A DNA stretch of 64,000 bases from Alkalihalobacillus sp. TS-13 (GTDB taxonomy: Bacteria; Bacillota; Bacilli; Bacillales; Fictibacillaceae): NCBI RefSeq assembly GCF_019720915.1, contig NZ_JAHKSI010000003.1:248001-312000 (forward strand). Reading direction: 5' to 3'. Below the pieces are notes generated by a model. The model did no database searches, was not told the origin of the DNA, and saw nothing but the letters and a program-made list of their open reading frames with translations. A program made the position numbers and the translations under genes. Positions 52,957-61,844 of this stretch are shown piece after piece (position 1 is the first letter of the stretch; each line of letters starts with the position of its first letter).

Positions 52957-54006
52957 TTGAATTTACAACAACTAGGTTTTTATGAAGAACGTATCGAACA
53001 AGCAAAGGAATGGACTGAAAAAGGATATGAACCCGGAAGAGTGGCCTTGGAACATAAAGGGATGTACACCTTGCTAACCGAGCATGGGGAAATCCGCGGC
53101 TCCATTTCAGGAAAGATGAATTTTGAAGCGGCTCAACGTGAAGATTACCCAGCAGTAGGAGATTGGGTCATGTGCCAGATCCGCCAAAATGATCGAGCAG
53201 CTACCATCCACTCGATCTTGCCGAGAACCAGTAAATTTTCTAGGAAGATTGCCGGACTTACGACAGAAGAACAGATCATCGCCACGAACATTGATACGGT
53301 GTTTTTAGTGAATGCGCTGAATAAAGACTTCAATGTACGGCGGATCGAGCGTTACCTGTTGATGGCGTGGGAAAGTGGAGCGAACCCGGTGATTGTCCTT
53401 AGTAAATCGGACCTGTGTGAAAATGTACAGGAACGGGTAAATGAAGTAGAAACCGTCGCTTTCGGATTACCAGTCCATATCATCAGTTCAGAAACGGGAG
53501 AGGGGATTGATGAAATCACACCTTATCTGACAGAAGGAAAAACTGTTGCACTGCTCGGCTCATCAGGTGCTGGAAAATCGACACTGGTGAACCGACTGTA
53601 TGGAGAAGAAATCCAGAAGGTGAAGGAAATTCGTGAAGGCGACGATAAAGGAATGCATACGACAACGCACAGGGAACTGTTTCTCATGCCGCAGGGAGGA
53701 TTATTGATTGATACGCCGGGTATGAGAGAGCTTCAATTGTGGAATACGAATGATGGGTTATCCGAAAGCTTCCGGGATGTCGAGATACTCGCTGATACTT
53801 GTAAGTTCAGGGATTGCCAGCACGCAAATGAGCCGGGATGCGCGGTGAAAGCTGCCATCGATTCCGGTGAACTGCCGGAAGAAAGATATGCATCCTATAA
53901 AAAATTGCAACGAGAGCTTGCTTATCTTGAGCGGAAAAATGATCAGAAAGCAAAGCTTGAAGAGAAGGCAAAATGGAAAAAGATAACGAAAAGCATGAGG
54001 AGGTAG
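52957..54006 (+). CDS. rsgA: RsgA-type ribosome-maturation GTPase
   Basis: A 349-residue circularly permuted GTPase. An OB-fold N-terminal part (GDWVMCQ) is followed by the G4 motif VLSKSDLC, then the P-loop GSSGAGKST and G3 DTPGMREL, and a zinc-finger end [16 protein letters not shown]. RsgA works in late 30S assembly. It is longer than B. subtilis YloQ (~298 residues) and not next to prkC or rpe, so it is likely a second copy. The TTG start follows ATAGGAGGAAATTGAA. The yjbQ gene follows by 2 nt. Confidence 0.92.
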   Translation: MNLQQLGFYEERIEQAKEWTEKGYEPGRVALEHKGMYTLLTEHGEIRGSISGKMNFEAAQREDYPAVGDWVMCQIRQNDRAATIHSILPRTSKFSRKIAGLTTEEQIIATNIDTVFLVNALNKDFNVRRIERYLLMAWESGANPVIVLSKSDLCENVQERVNEVETVAFGLPVHIISSETGEGIDEITPYLTEGKTVALLGSSGAGKSTLVNRLYGEEIQKVKEIREGDDKGMHTTTHRELFLMPQGGLLIDTPGMRELQLWNTNDGLSESFRDVEILADTCKFRDCQHANEPGCAVKAAIDSGELPEERYASYKKLQRELAYLERKNDQKAKLEEKAKWKKITKSMRR

Positions 54007-54008
54007 CG

Positions 54009-54410
54009 ATGCTCTACAAACAATCCATAGAAACACATAGCCGGGATGAAATGCTTGATGTGTCGTCCACTTTAAAAGAACTGATCAAAAAAAGCGGGAT
54101 TGCGAATGGTGTGGCTTATATTTATTGCGCTCATACGACCGCAGGCATTACGATCAATGAAAATGCCGATCCTGATGTGAAGCACGATATGCTGATGAGA
54201 TTGGATGAAGTCTATCCATGGGAACATGCAAAATACAAGCATGCGGAAGGAAATTCAGCATCCCATATGAAGGCGAGTACGGTAGGAAGCTCGCAAATGG
54301 TGATCATCGAGGATGGAGAGCCGATCCTCGGCACCTGGCAAGGCATCTATTTCTGCGAATTCGATGGACCGCGGACACGTAACTACTATGTAAAAATCAT
54401 GGAAGATTAA
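54009..54410 (+). CDS. yjbQ: YjbQ/UPF0047 family protein
   Basis: A protein of about 133 residues with the UPF0047 signature: [23 protein letters not shown], the [13 protein letters not shown] segment and [23 protein letters not shown]. Members bind a metal and can weakly replace thiamin-phosphate synthase (ThiE) in E. coli, though the main role is unknown. ATG 54009 follows GAGGAGG in the rsgA end. Confidence 0.92.
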   Translation: MLYKQSIETHSRDEMLDVSSTLKELIKKSGIANGVAYIYCAHTTAGITINENADPDVKHDMLMRLDEVYPWEHAKYKHAEGNSASHMKASTVGSSQMVIIEDGEPILGTWQGIYFCEFDGPRTRNYYVKIMED

Positions 54411-54412
54411 AA

Positions 54413-54447
54413 AGGAAGGACTCACCGGGCTGGTGAGTCCTCTCCTT
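54413..54447 (+). terminator. Terminator after yjbQ
   Basis: AAGGAAGGACTCACC pairs with GGTGAGTCCTCTCCTT around GGGCT, giving an unusually long stem; the T stretch is short. Confidence 0.8.
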
Positions 54448-54458
54448 ATGTTCAATTT

Positions 54459-54563
54459 CGGTGCAAGTCGAGATTTTATCGTAGCAATTTCGAAAGGTAT
54501 CGGTGCAATTTCGAAATATATCGATGCAAATCCAAAAATTATCGGTGATTTGGAAGTTATAGT
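54459..54563. repeat. 21-bp tandem array (5 units)
   Basis: Units begin at 54459, 54480, 54501, 54522 and 54543, exactly 21 bp apart, each a variant of CGGTGCAATTTCGAAA plus five A/T-rich bases. This is the cleanest of the periodic arrays in the window. It lies between the yjbQ terminator and the convergent alsT gene. Confidence 0.85.
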
Positions 54564-54615
54564 GTTAAAAAAGAAACAAACAGCATTTTCGCCATTTGCT
54601 TCTTTTTTATAGATT

Positions 54616-55974
54616 TTAAGCTGATTCCGAGGTTTGCTTTTGTTCTTCTTCCTTTTTCACGGCAAGGAAGCGTTTCGTTTCGGCAACGACCACACCGGAT
54701 AGACCGAGGAGTCCAATCAAGTTAGGAATCGCCATCAAGCCGTTGAAGATGTCAGCAAGCGTCCAGACGACGTTGAGCGAAACAGTTGTACCGACGAATA
54801 CGGCAAGGACAAACAGCAGCCTGTAGTATTTCACTGAATTGTCCCCGAACAGGTAAGAGAAACATTTTTCCCCGTAATAGGACCATCCTAATACAGTCGA
54901 GTATGCGAACAAAATAATGCCGATCGTGACGATCAAGGCACCTGGCGCGCCTAAGAAGCTCCGGAATGTCTCTGTTGTGAGAGCGGCACCATTCAGGTCA
55001 CCTTTATACATATCCCCCATGACGAGCGTGATTCCTGTAATCGAACAGACGACGATCGTATCGATGAATACCTGTGTCATGGAAACGAGCGCTTGGCGTG
55101 CAGGGAAGTCTGTTCTTGCTGCAGCAGCGGCAATCGGCGCTGAACCTAAACCAGCTTCGTTCGAGAAGACCCCGCGTGCGACACCCCAGCGGATGACTGC
55201 ACCTAGAGCACCACCTGCAACAGCTTCACCTGTAAAGGCATCACTGAAAATCAAGCCGACAGCACTCGGAACGAGATCAAGGTTCATGAACAAGATCACC
55301 AATCCGCCCACGACATAAAAAAGAGCCATGAAAGGAACGAGGTAAGCCACGACCCGGCCGATACTCTTGATTCCACCGAGGATTACGAGACCTGTCAATA
55401 CCATCAAGATCAAGCCAGTTACCCACCCAGGGATATTGAAGGTCGTTTGTACAGCATCTGCAACAGAGTTTGATTGGACCATGTTTCCGATCCCGAATGC
55501 GGCGAATGCCCCAAAGAATGCAAAAAGGACACCAAGCCATTTTGCGTTCAGTCCTTTGTCGAGGTAGTACATCGGGCCCCCGGACATTTCACCATTTTTG
55601 TTTTTCACACGATATTTTACAGCTAAAATCGCTTCGGCATACTTGGTTGCCATACCGAAAAGTGCACTGAGCCACATCCAGAGGACAGCCCCAGGTCCCC
55701 CGATGAATACAGCCGTTGCAACCCCGGCGATGTTACCTGTACCGATTGTTGCAGCGAGCGCAGTCATCAGTGCCTGAAAGTGGGAGATATCCCCTTCAGA
55801 TTTTTTGTCCTGCTTTTTTGTAAAAGCCAATTTCAATGAATAAGGTAGTAATGAAAACTGTAAGAAACTGAGTCGCAGCGTCAGGAAAATACCTGTGCCG
55901 ACGAGCAATATGAGCAGCCAGGGTCCCCATACCCAACCACTAACATCCCCTAGAAACGCTTCAAATTGAGCCAT
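54616..55974 (-). CDS. alsT: Sodium:alanine symporter (AlsT/AGCS)
   Basis: A 452-residue membrane protein with about eleven helices. It has AGCS family marks: ALAATIGTGNIAGVATAVFIGGPGAVLWMW, MATKYAEAILAVKYR, GGPMYYL and GVFSNEAGLGSAPIAAAAA. It imports alanine, glycine or glutamine with sodium. ATG 55974 has an AGGAGG on the minus strand (rc of CCTCCT at 55984). The C-terminal tail is charged (KKEEEQKQ). Confidence 0.93.
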   Translation of the reverse strand: MAQFEAFLGDVSGWVWGPWLLILLVGTGIFLTLRLSFLQFSLLPYSLKLAFTKKQDKKSEGDISHFQALMTALAATIGTGNIAGVATAVFIGGPGAVLWMWLSALFGMATKYAEAILAVKYRVKNKNGEMSGGPMYYLDKGLNAKWLGVLFAFFGAFAAFGIGNMVQSNSVADAVQTTFNIPGWVTGLILMVLTGLVILGGIKSIGRVVAYLVPFMALFYVVGGLVILFMNLDLVPSAVGLIFSDAFTGEAVAGGALGAVIRWGVARGVFSNEAGLGSAPIAAAAARTDFPARQALVSMTQVFIDTIVVCSITGITLVMGDMYKGDLNGAALTTETFRSFLGAPGALIVTIGIILFAYSTVLGWSYYGEKCFSYLFGDNSVKYYRLLFVLAVFVGTTVSLNVVWTLADIFNGLMAIPNLIGLLGLSGVVVAETKRFLAVKKEEEQKQTSESA

Positions 55975-56110
55975 CTGATTTTTCCTCCTATCTTTATGTT
56001 GTCTCTATTTTATTATTCTGCAAAAGGAGGAAACATGCCTTTTATCCGAGAAAAAATAGGGACAAGCTCACAAAAAAGCGAAATTTGGAAGATGAGGAGG
56101 GAGATTATCT

Positions 56111-56572
56111 GTGAAAAAAGTCTTATTTGTGTCTTCTGGAGGGGTTTGCCGTGCGCCGATCGCAGAAGCGGTTTTAAATGAAATGTGTAAAAATAAGGGG
56201 CTCAACGTTGAAATCGATTCAGCAGCGACAAGCGATTGGCATATTGGAGATTTTCTACATGAGGATAGTGTCGAAATACTTGACGAAAAAAAGATACCTT
56301 TTAAGACAAAGGAAAGCAGAAAGGTAAAGGCAGAAGATCTGGAGGCGTTCGATTACATCCTAGCGATGGATGCTGAAACACTCGGAGAATTGCATCGTCT
56401 TGCGGGTATGCGGGAAACAGGGGTGATGGCCAGACTCCTTGATTTTGTTGAGGATTTAAAGGAAGATGACATCCCGGATCCATATATGACAGGAGAGTTT
56501 GATAAGGCGTTCAACCTGATTGCAGTTGGGTGCGACCATTTTATACGGAAAATGAAAAAGGGGCTGTCTTAA
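56111..56572 (+). CDS. LMW protein-tyrosine-phosphatase-like protein lacking the catalytic Cys
   Basis: A 153-residue protein of the low-molecular-weight phosphatase fold. The P-loop, canonically CxGNxCRSP, reads VSSGGVCRAP: position 8, where the nucleophilic Cys should be, is Ser, and the Ser after Arg is Ala. The general-acid Asp loop is present as DIPDPYMTG. The usual phosphatase mechanism should be impossible, so it may bind phosphotyrosine or phosphoarginine proteins or be dead. The GTG start follows GAGGAGGGAG. The last codons and stop lie in the left arm of an inverted-repeat element. Confidence 0.85.
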   Translation: MKKVLFVSSGGVCRAPIAEAVLNEMCKNKGLNVEIDSAATSDWHIGDFLHEDSVEILDEKKIPFKTKESRKVKAEDLEAFDYILAMDAETLGELHRLAGMRETGVMARLLDFVEDLKEDDIPDPYMTGEFDKAFNLIAVGCDHFIRKMKKGLS

Positions 56573-56674
56573 AAGTAAAGTGTCAGATACTCCAACACAC
56601 CATTTTTATTAAAAATGATTTTTCTCAAAATGTTGTTAAGTTCGGAGAGACTCAGACACTTTCTAGACAGCCCC
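56560..56674. mobile_element. 115-bp MITE-like inverted-repeat element
   Basis: The left arm starts GGGGCTGTCTTAAAAGTAAA and the right arm ends TTTCTAGACAGCCCC. The arms match imperfectly over about 30 bp (GGGGCTGTCT exact, then AAAGTGTC blocks). GGGGCTGTCT-type ends are known from some insertion-sequence families. There is no coding sequence inside and no clear target duplication, so it is a MITE, an IS remnant or a large hairpin. Confidence 0.55.
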
Positions 56675-56687
56675 TCGTTCATACTTT

Positions 56688-56951
56688 TTAATGATGGCTG
56701 CTTGGTCTTCTTGTCCGTTTCATGATGAAGCTTAACAAAAGTACGACGATGATTGCACCGATCAATGCAGGGATCAAGGCCATACCTCCAAGCGATGGTC
56801 CCCATGAACCAAGTAGAAGTGTTCCTAGCCAAGCACCAATGATTCCTGCAATGATATTACCGATGATTCCTCCAGGTACATCTCTTCCTACGATAAGACC
56901 AGCTAACCAACCAATGATACCACCTACGATTAAAGTCCAAATAAAAGCCAT
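56688..56951 (-). CDS. GlsB/YeaQ/YmgE-family stress membrane protein
   Basis: A protein of about 87 residues with three glycine-rich membrane segments: AFIWTLIVGGIIGWLAGLIVG, GGIIGNIIAGIIGAWLGTLLLG and ALIGAIIVVLLLSFIM. This is the transglycosylase-associated/GlsB family linked to general stress. ATG 56951 has AAAGGAGGAAAAG upstream; the longer frame to 56999 is not needed. Confidence 0.9.
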   Translation of the reverse strand: MAFIWTLIVGGIIGWLAGLIVGRDVPGGIIGNIIAGIIGAWLGTLLLGSWGPSLGGMALIPALIGAIIVVLLLSFIMKRTRRPSSHH

Positions 56952-57105
56952 ATGCTTTTCCTCCTTTTGGTTATTTTTATTGATTTGTATTTTTTTCATA
57001 CCCCTGTGTAAAAATCCTTAAACAATTTGCGTAAAATGTTTTGGTTTTAAAAGAACGGGGGAAGTTAAATATTATTGAAGAAAAAAAATAAAGGAGAGAT
57101 CATTT

Positions 57106-57573
57106 ATGACTCAATCTGTATACAAACCTGATCAACAAAAAACGAATCAGCCAACCCCAATAAAAGTAAATAAAGACAAAGAGGGTTCTTTGCTTTGGAA
57201 GGGAATCCTGATCGGTGCAGTCGTTGGTGGTATTGCATCTTTAATTAACAAGAACACACGGAAAAATGTACAGGACCGTTCAATAAAGTTAAAAGATCAG
57301 ACATCCTCTTTGTACAAAACTGTTCGCGAAGATCCTGCAGTCATCATGAACACGGTCAAGCATACGATGGATACTACCTCAAAAGCGTTGAACGATTTAT
57401 CACGTGAGGTAAGAGAAGTCATCCAGAAAGTTGATGAAGTACGTCAGCATTCTGTGGAGACGTATTCAAGCATGAAAGAGGTCGGTGGAGAACTGAAGGA
57501 TGTTTCCGGCAAGGTGAAAGAAGCTGGAAGAGAAATTACGGACATACCTGATGAAGAGGACAATAAATATTAA
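57106..57573 (+). CDS. YtxH-like protein
   Basis: A 155-residue protein with a disordered polar start, one glycine-rich membrane segment (LLWKGILIGAVVGGIASLI, ~29-47) and a long charged coiled-coil tail. This is the YtxH/gas-vesicle-GvpP-like architecture, usually a stress protein in Bacillus. AAAGGAGAG site. It faces away from the GlsB-like gene. Confidence 0.75.
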   Translation: MTQSVYKPDQQKTNQPTPIKVNKDKEGSLLWKGILIGAVVGGIASLINKNTRKNVQDRSIKLKDQTSSLYKTVREDPAVIMNTVKHTMDTTSKALNDLSREVREVIQKVDEVRQHSVETYSSMKEVGGELKDVSGKVKEAGREITDIPDEEDNKY

Positions 57574-57604
57574 AATAGGCTTTGATTCATAATCGATGAT
57601 GTTG

Positions 57605-57794
57605 GCGAAATTCACTCCCTTTCCGCGGGCAGACGAAAAGCGGAAGCGACCCGATTAGTCACGTAGGTCACTGGAAAACTGCGGAGGAGGCTCGAACCAA
57701 ACAAAGAACTTGGTTCTGCGTGTGCCCACTCATAAGGATGTCGACCGTCGCAGGAAGTTTGAAGTGATCCAAGTGACTGGTCGTTGAGCTAGAC
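57605..57794. repeat. Dispersed intergenic repeat A, copy 2 (inverted)
   Basis: About 190 bp that matches the reverse complement of 28340-28539, with small indels. The central hairpin is kept in altered form (GAACCAA...TTGGTTC). From 57795 to 57950 the spacer continues with non-coding sequence including a hairpin CACCAC-AGGAC-GTGGTG near 57890. Confidence 0.85.
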
Positions 57795-57950
57795 CTCACT
57801 TGCACAGGATGTCAACGCAAAAATGAAATCATTTTCGTGTCTGCGATGAGAATTCTTAGAAGCTATCCTTCTGCTGGCTTCGACGTTCACCACAGGACGT
57901 GGTGGAATTTTGTCGAAGGTCCTTATTATAGTCTAAGATCCTTTTAAAGA

Positions 57951-57998
57951 CTGTGAGGTCGCACCTGGCTCGCTATTCCCGCAGGAGTGTCGCAAATT
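57951..57998 (-). repeat. Fragment of repeat B
   Basis: Its reverse complement (CACTCCTGCGGGAATAGCGA and on) matches the first half of repeat B at 59150-59252. It adjoins the repeat A copy, so the spacer is a composite of two repeat families. Confidence 0.7.
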
Positions 57999-58059
57999 TA
58001 GCTTAAGTATTTTACCTATCAACATTAGAGCTTTACAGATGTATAAAGGGAGTTGAGTG

Positions 58060-58887
58060 ATGGTGGAAAGATTGAAGCAGCCGTCAAAGAAGATTTTCTG
58101 GCAGGATCTATTCAAAAGGATCCAGGAAGACGGAGTGACCGACTTGGCGGCACAACTTGCTTTTTATTTTCTGCTGTCACTTTTTCCATTTCTGATTGTT
58201 ACGATTACTGTCATTACAACGATCGTTGATAAAAATCGATTGTTCACGCTCATACAGCTGTATGGTCCACCTGAATTGATGAACATCGTAAAAGATAATA
58301 CTGAAATCATCAACAACCAGGGTGGTGCGATCCTCTCCGTAGGAATTATTGTCACTCTTTGGACTGCTTCTAATGGGATGAATGCAGTGATCAAGGCTTT
58401 GAACCATGCTTATGATGTGGAGGAGAGCAGAAATTTCATCGTGGCGAGAGCAGTCGCGATATCGCTGACGCTTGGCATGCTCCTAATTATACTCGTCGCG
58501 ATGGCATTGCCTGTTTTCGGCCAGATGATCGGGAATGTGTTTGGATACCTTGGACTGCCAAATTGGGAAACGATATGGAATGGACTTCGCTGGGTACTTA
58601 GTACTGTAATCATTGCATGCGTAATTACCATCATTTATTTTGTAGCCCCAAACAAACCGTTGCGGATTAAGGATGTCTGGGTCGGTGCTGTGATTGCTAC
58701 GATTGGCTGGCAGCTTGTTTCATGGGCATTTTCTTTTTATGTAAATAATTTCGGTAACTACAGTGCCACCTATGGAAGCCTTGGCGGGGTCATCGTCCTG
58801 ATGCTTTGGTTTTATGTCTCAGGGTTGATGCTTATTATTGGTGGAGAGGTGAATGCAACCTTCAATAAGCTCCGTAAAAGTGGTTAA
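58060..58887 (+). CDS. YihY/BrkB-family membrane protein
   Basis: A protein of about 275 residues with six membrane helices. It has the YihY/UPF0761 features TDLAAQLAFYFLLSLFPFLIV, LWTASNGMNAVIKALNHAYDVEESRNF and NYSATYGSLGGVIVLMLWFYVSGLMLIIGGEVNA. The role is unknown; the old name RNase BN is wrong. Starts at 58057 (GTG), 58060 (ATG) and 58063 (GTG) are all possible; ATG 58060 suits AAAGGGAG. Confidence 0.9.
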   Translation: MVERLKQPSKKIFWQDLFKRIQEDGVTDLAAQLAFYFLLSLFPFLIVTITVITTIVDKNRLFTLIQLYGPPELMNIVKDNTEIINNQGGAILSVGIIVTLWTASNGMNAVIKALNHAYDVEESRNFIVARAVAISLTLGMLLIILVAMALPVFGQMIGNVFGYLGLPNWETIWNGLRWVLSTVIIACVITIIYFVAPNKPLRIKDVWVGAVIATIGWQLVSWAFSFYVNNFGNYSATYGSLGGVIVLMLWFYVSGLMLIIGGEVNATFNKLRKSG

Positions 58888-58959
58888 GGATGTATCATTC
58901 GCATATTCAAAACGAACACGGAGAAACTAAAGGTACTCTTTTGAAAAAGGAGATTACCT

Positions 58960-59067
58960 ATGAGTAACAATAAGCAGAACCATAACGTGAAAAACCATAA
59001 AAAGCATACGAGCGATAGCAAGCATAAAACAAGCAGCTCGGCCAACAAGAAAAATCAATACCATTGA
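58960..59067 (+). CDS. 35-residue basic peptide gene
   Basis: ATG 58960 follows GAAAAAGGAGATTACC and encodes 35 residues rich in Asn, Lys, His and Ser (begins MSNNKQNHNVKNHKKHTSD). A terminator follows 12 nt after the stop. Size and composition recall small spore-associated proteins but I cannot assign a family. Confidence 0.55.
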   Translation: MSNNKQNHNVKNHKKHTSDSKHKTSSSANKKNQYH

Positions 59068-59077
59068 CTTGGTATAT

Positions 59078-59105
59078 CGCCATCCGTTTTGGGTGGCTTT
59101 TTTAG
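59078..59105 (+). terminator. Terminator after the 35-residue ORF
   Basis: GCCATCC-GTTTT-GGGTGGC followed by TTTTTT. Confidence 0.92.
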
Positions 59106-59149
59106 ACTTAGGAGATGCAAACTTTATTGAAGGTTAGAATTTTTCGGGT

Positions 59150-59252
59150 GAAATTCACGCCACTCCTGCGGGAAAAGCGAGCCAGGCGAGACCCCACAGC
59201 GAGGAACTCGCGAGGAGTCTTGCGGATCGCCCGCGGAAAGGGAGTGAATTTC
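59150..59252. repeat. Dispersed intergenic repeat B
   Basis: About 103 bp with inverted ends (GAAATTCAC...ACTCC and GGGAGTGAATTTC) and an inner part with CTGCGGGAAAAGCGAG and CGCCCGCGGAAAG. Repeats of this look are common in Bacillus-related genomes. It sits between the small ORF and the acetolactate synthase gene, and a fragment occurs at 57951. Confidence 0.8.
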
Positions 59253-59400
59253 AAAGAAAACAATTCTGATTTCATTTTAGGTTTTCTGGAAGTATTCAAC
59301 ATAAGAGCCTACATATTCAGGTTTGAAACCTACTGTTAAAAAGGAATGAATACGATAGACCTATTTATTGCTGGGAATTGAAAAATGGAGGGATTCGACT

Positions 59401-61041
59401 ATGCGAGTATCCGAATTGTTTGTGAAATGTCTAGAAAAAGAAGGGGTCGAATATATTTTTGGTGTGCCGGGGGAGGAAAATATCGATTTTCTCGATGCGT
59501 TGAAAGAATCGAACATCGAGTTCATCACGACAAGGCATGAGACCGGTGCTGCGTTCATGGCAGGGGTATACGGGAAGTTGACTGGTAAACCAGGTGTATG
59601 TCTTGCAACGTTAGGGCCAGGTGCAACGAATCTTGTGACAGGCGTAGCAGAGGCGAACATGGACTTGACCCCACTGATTGCGATAACCGGACAGGCAGAT
59701 CTGGAGCGCCAACATAAACAATCTCACCAATTTTATGATCTCGTCTCCATGTTTAAACCGGTCACCAAGTGGAATACCTCCATACGGGATAAGGATATTG
59801 TACCTGAAGTTGTCTGTAAAGCCTTCCAACAAGCGGTCAGTGAAAAGCCTGGAGCCGTCCATATCGAGCTTCCGGAAGATATCGCAATGCTTGAAGTGGA
59901 AGGAAATCCATTGGAAGAACAGTCCAATGAGTTGCTTACGAGAGCTGTTGATAAAAAGATAGAGGAAGCAGCACAAGCGATCAATAAAGCGAAAAATCCG
60001 ATCGTACTCGTTGGAAACGGTGTGACACGGATGGGCGCGTCAGAACCTCTTCAACATTTTGTGGAGAGAATCAGTGCCCCATTTACGAGCACTTTCATGG
60101 GGAAAGGCGCGATTACTTATGAACATCCGCAAAACCTGCAAACAGTGGGCTTACAAGATAAGGATCATATTGTATGTGGGATCGATAATGCTGATTTGAT
60201 CATCACAATCGGTTTTGATTTTGCAGAGTATTCACCTTCAGCCTGGAATCCAGACGGGGATAAGCCGATCATTCATATCGATACACAGCCTGCAGAGGTT
60301 GATACGTGTTATCCGGTTAAAACAAGTGTGATCGGTGACCTTGTGGAGAATTTGAATCGACTGACTGAAAAAGTGAACGCACGCGAGCAGATGGATCCCT
60401 TTTTCGAAAAGCTTCGAACTGAAATCATGGATGACCTCAGTGAACATGATGAAGATAAATCATACCCGATGAAACCGCAGAAAATTGCAGCGGATTTACG
60501 AGCTGTTTTAGATGATGATGCGATTTTGCTTTCAGATGTCGGGGCTCATAAAATGTGGCTTGCTCGTTACTTCCATTGCATCCAACCGAATACGTGCTTG
60601 ATCTCGAATGGGTTTGCCTCAATGGGGATCGCAATGCCTGGCGCAATCGGTGCGAAGCTGGCTTTTCCAGATAAAAAAGTCGTGGCGGTCGCTGGTGACG
60701 GAGGATTTCTGATGACTGTCCAGGAGCTGGAAACGATGGCTCGCTTGAAATTACCGATCGTAGTCGTCGTCTGGACAGATAACCGATATGGTCTGATTGA
60801 ATGGAAACAGATGAATGAATATGATCGAAGCTCAAGCATCACATTTGATAATCCAGATATCGTACAGCTGGCGAAGGCATTTGGTGCTGAAGGTCTTAAG
60901 GTTCTCCGGGCCGAAGAGTTCCAGCCGATTTTAGAGAGAGCTTTTGAACTGGATCGGCCTGTCGTCATCGACTGCCCGGTTGATTATAAAGAGAATGTGC
61001 GTTTAACAGAACGTTTGGGGAATATCATTTGCAATAACTGA
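59401..61041 (+). CDS. alsS: Acetolactate synthase (AlsS-type TPP enzyme)
   Basis: A protein of about 546 residues. It has the catalytic Glu region ITTRHETGAAFMAGVYGKLTGKPGVCLATLGPGATNL, GQADLERQHKQSHQFYDLVSMFKPVTKW and the TPP-magnesium motif VAGDGGFLMTVQELETMARLKLPIVVVVWTDNRYG. It fits the catabolic, FAD-independent AlsS group, making acetolactate from pyruvate for acetoin. No alsD, alsR or ilvH is adjacent, so a related TPP enzyme is possible. ATG 59401 follows GGAGGGATT; the frame opens at 59368 without a site. Confidence 0.85.
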   Translation: MRVSELFVKCLEKEGVEYIFGVPGEENIDFLDALKESNIEFITTRHETGAAFMAGVYGKLTGKPGVCLATLGPGATNLVTGVAEANMDLTPLIAITGQADLERQHKQSHQFYDLVSMFKPVTKWNTSIRDKDIVPEVVCKAFQQAVSEKPGAVHIELPEDIAMLEVEGNPLEEQSNELLTRAVDKKIEEAAQAINKAKNPIVLVGNGVTRMGASEPLQHFVERISAPFTSTFMGKGAITYEHPQNLQTVGLQDKDHIVCGIDNADLIITIGFDFAEYSPSAWNPDGDKPIIHIDTQPAEVDTCYPVKTSVIGDLVENLNRLTEKVNAREQMDPFFEKLRTEIMDDLSEHDEDKSYPMKPQKIAADLRAVLDDDAILLSDVGAHKMWLARYFHCIQPNTCLISNGFASMGIAMPGAIGAKLAFPDKKVVAVAGDGGFLMTVQELETMARLKLPIVVVVWTDNRYGLIEWKQMNEYDRSSSITFDNPDIVQLAKAFGAEGLKVLRAEEFQPILERAFELDRPVVIDCPVDYKENVRLTERLGNIICNN

Positions 61042-61340
61042 AGTTACTGAAATCAGGAAAGGTTTTTAAAAGGTTATTCTGCTTTCATATAGGTCTTTTT
61101 GTTCACACCTACGGTCGCACTTTTTGACAGTGTTCGAATGATGTGAGGATAAAGCACCCGAAAGCAGGATTGCCTTTTTTCGTGGCTGTTATGGCGTGAT
61201 GCGCTTCCCGCTTAAGCCGATTATTCCAGAGAAAACATCTAAATAGAACTAAATGGAGCGGTATCATCATAGACTAGTACTGCAAGTCCTGGTACACTAT
61301 TCTTTGTTTTGTAAAGGATGGGAATAAAGGAGTAGAACTT
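61042..61340. other. Spacer with no recognised feature
   Basis: About 300 bp with no credible gene. CTGCTTTC (61079) and GAAAGCAG (61161) form a distant inverted pair. No clear terminator for the acetolactate synthase gene was found. Confidence 0.4.
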
Positions 61341-61817
61341 ATGGAGATACAAAAAGATACAAGAGAATACGCGCGTTTGAAGTGGCGATGGATAGGAGCG
61401 ATCCTATTCGTTTGTTATACAGCAATCCTGATCTACTCCACTTTATTCACATTCAACTATTACGTTTATGGAAAGTCCTTCAATCTCGTTCTGCTTGATA
61501 GCATCCGATTGATGTGGAGGAGCGGAAATTATTGGCTGATTTTCAAAAACGTAATAGGAAACCTACTGTTGTTCATGCCATTAGGTTTCCTATTGCCGTT
61601 GATGTTCAGATGGCTGGATTCATTCATAAAGATGTTCTTCATCTCGTTCGGGGCGAGCGGGTTGATCGAACTGCTTCAATACTATTACGCAAGCCGGATT
61701 TTCGATATAGATGATATCTTGTTGAATGGGATAGGTGGATTGTCAGGATTGATCCTATATAAAATTCTTGCGTTCTTCTACAGGATTTATGAGAGGAACT
61801 TTAAAAGAAGGAGCTGA
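61341..61817 (+). CDS. VanZ-like membrane protein
   Basis: A 158-residue protein with four or five membrane helices and VanZ family marks: NVIGNLLLFMPLGFLLPLM, GASGLIELLQYYYASRIFDIDDILLNGIGGLSGL. VanZ gives low teicoplanin resistance in enterococci; most homologues are of unknown role. AAAGGAGTAG site; terminator immediately after. Confidence 0.9.
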   Translation: MEIQKDTREYARLKWRWIGAILFVCYTAILIYSTLFTFNYYVYGKSFNLVLLDSIRLMWRSGNYWLIFKNVIGNLLLFMPLGFLLPLMFRWLDSFIKMFFISFGASGLIELLQYYYASRIFDIDDILLNGIGGLSGLILYKILAFFYRIYERNFKRRS

Positions 61818-61837
61818 CAGGGTCAGCTCCTTTCTCT
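61809..61837. terminator. Terminator between vanZ-like and redoxin genes
   Basis: GGAGCTGA/TCAGCTCC stem, CAGGG loop, followed by TTTCTCT. It lies between convergent genes. Confidence 0.85.
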
Positions 61838-61844
61838 ATATCGA

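Noticed and set aside
56035-56181. 48-codon ORF starting MPFIREKIG with a good ribosome-binding site
   Set aside because: It overlaps the phosphatase-like gene in another frame and shows no family similarity; probably chance.
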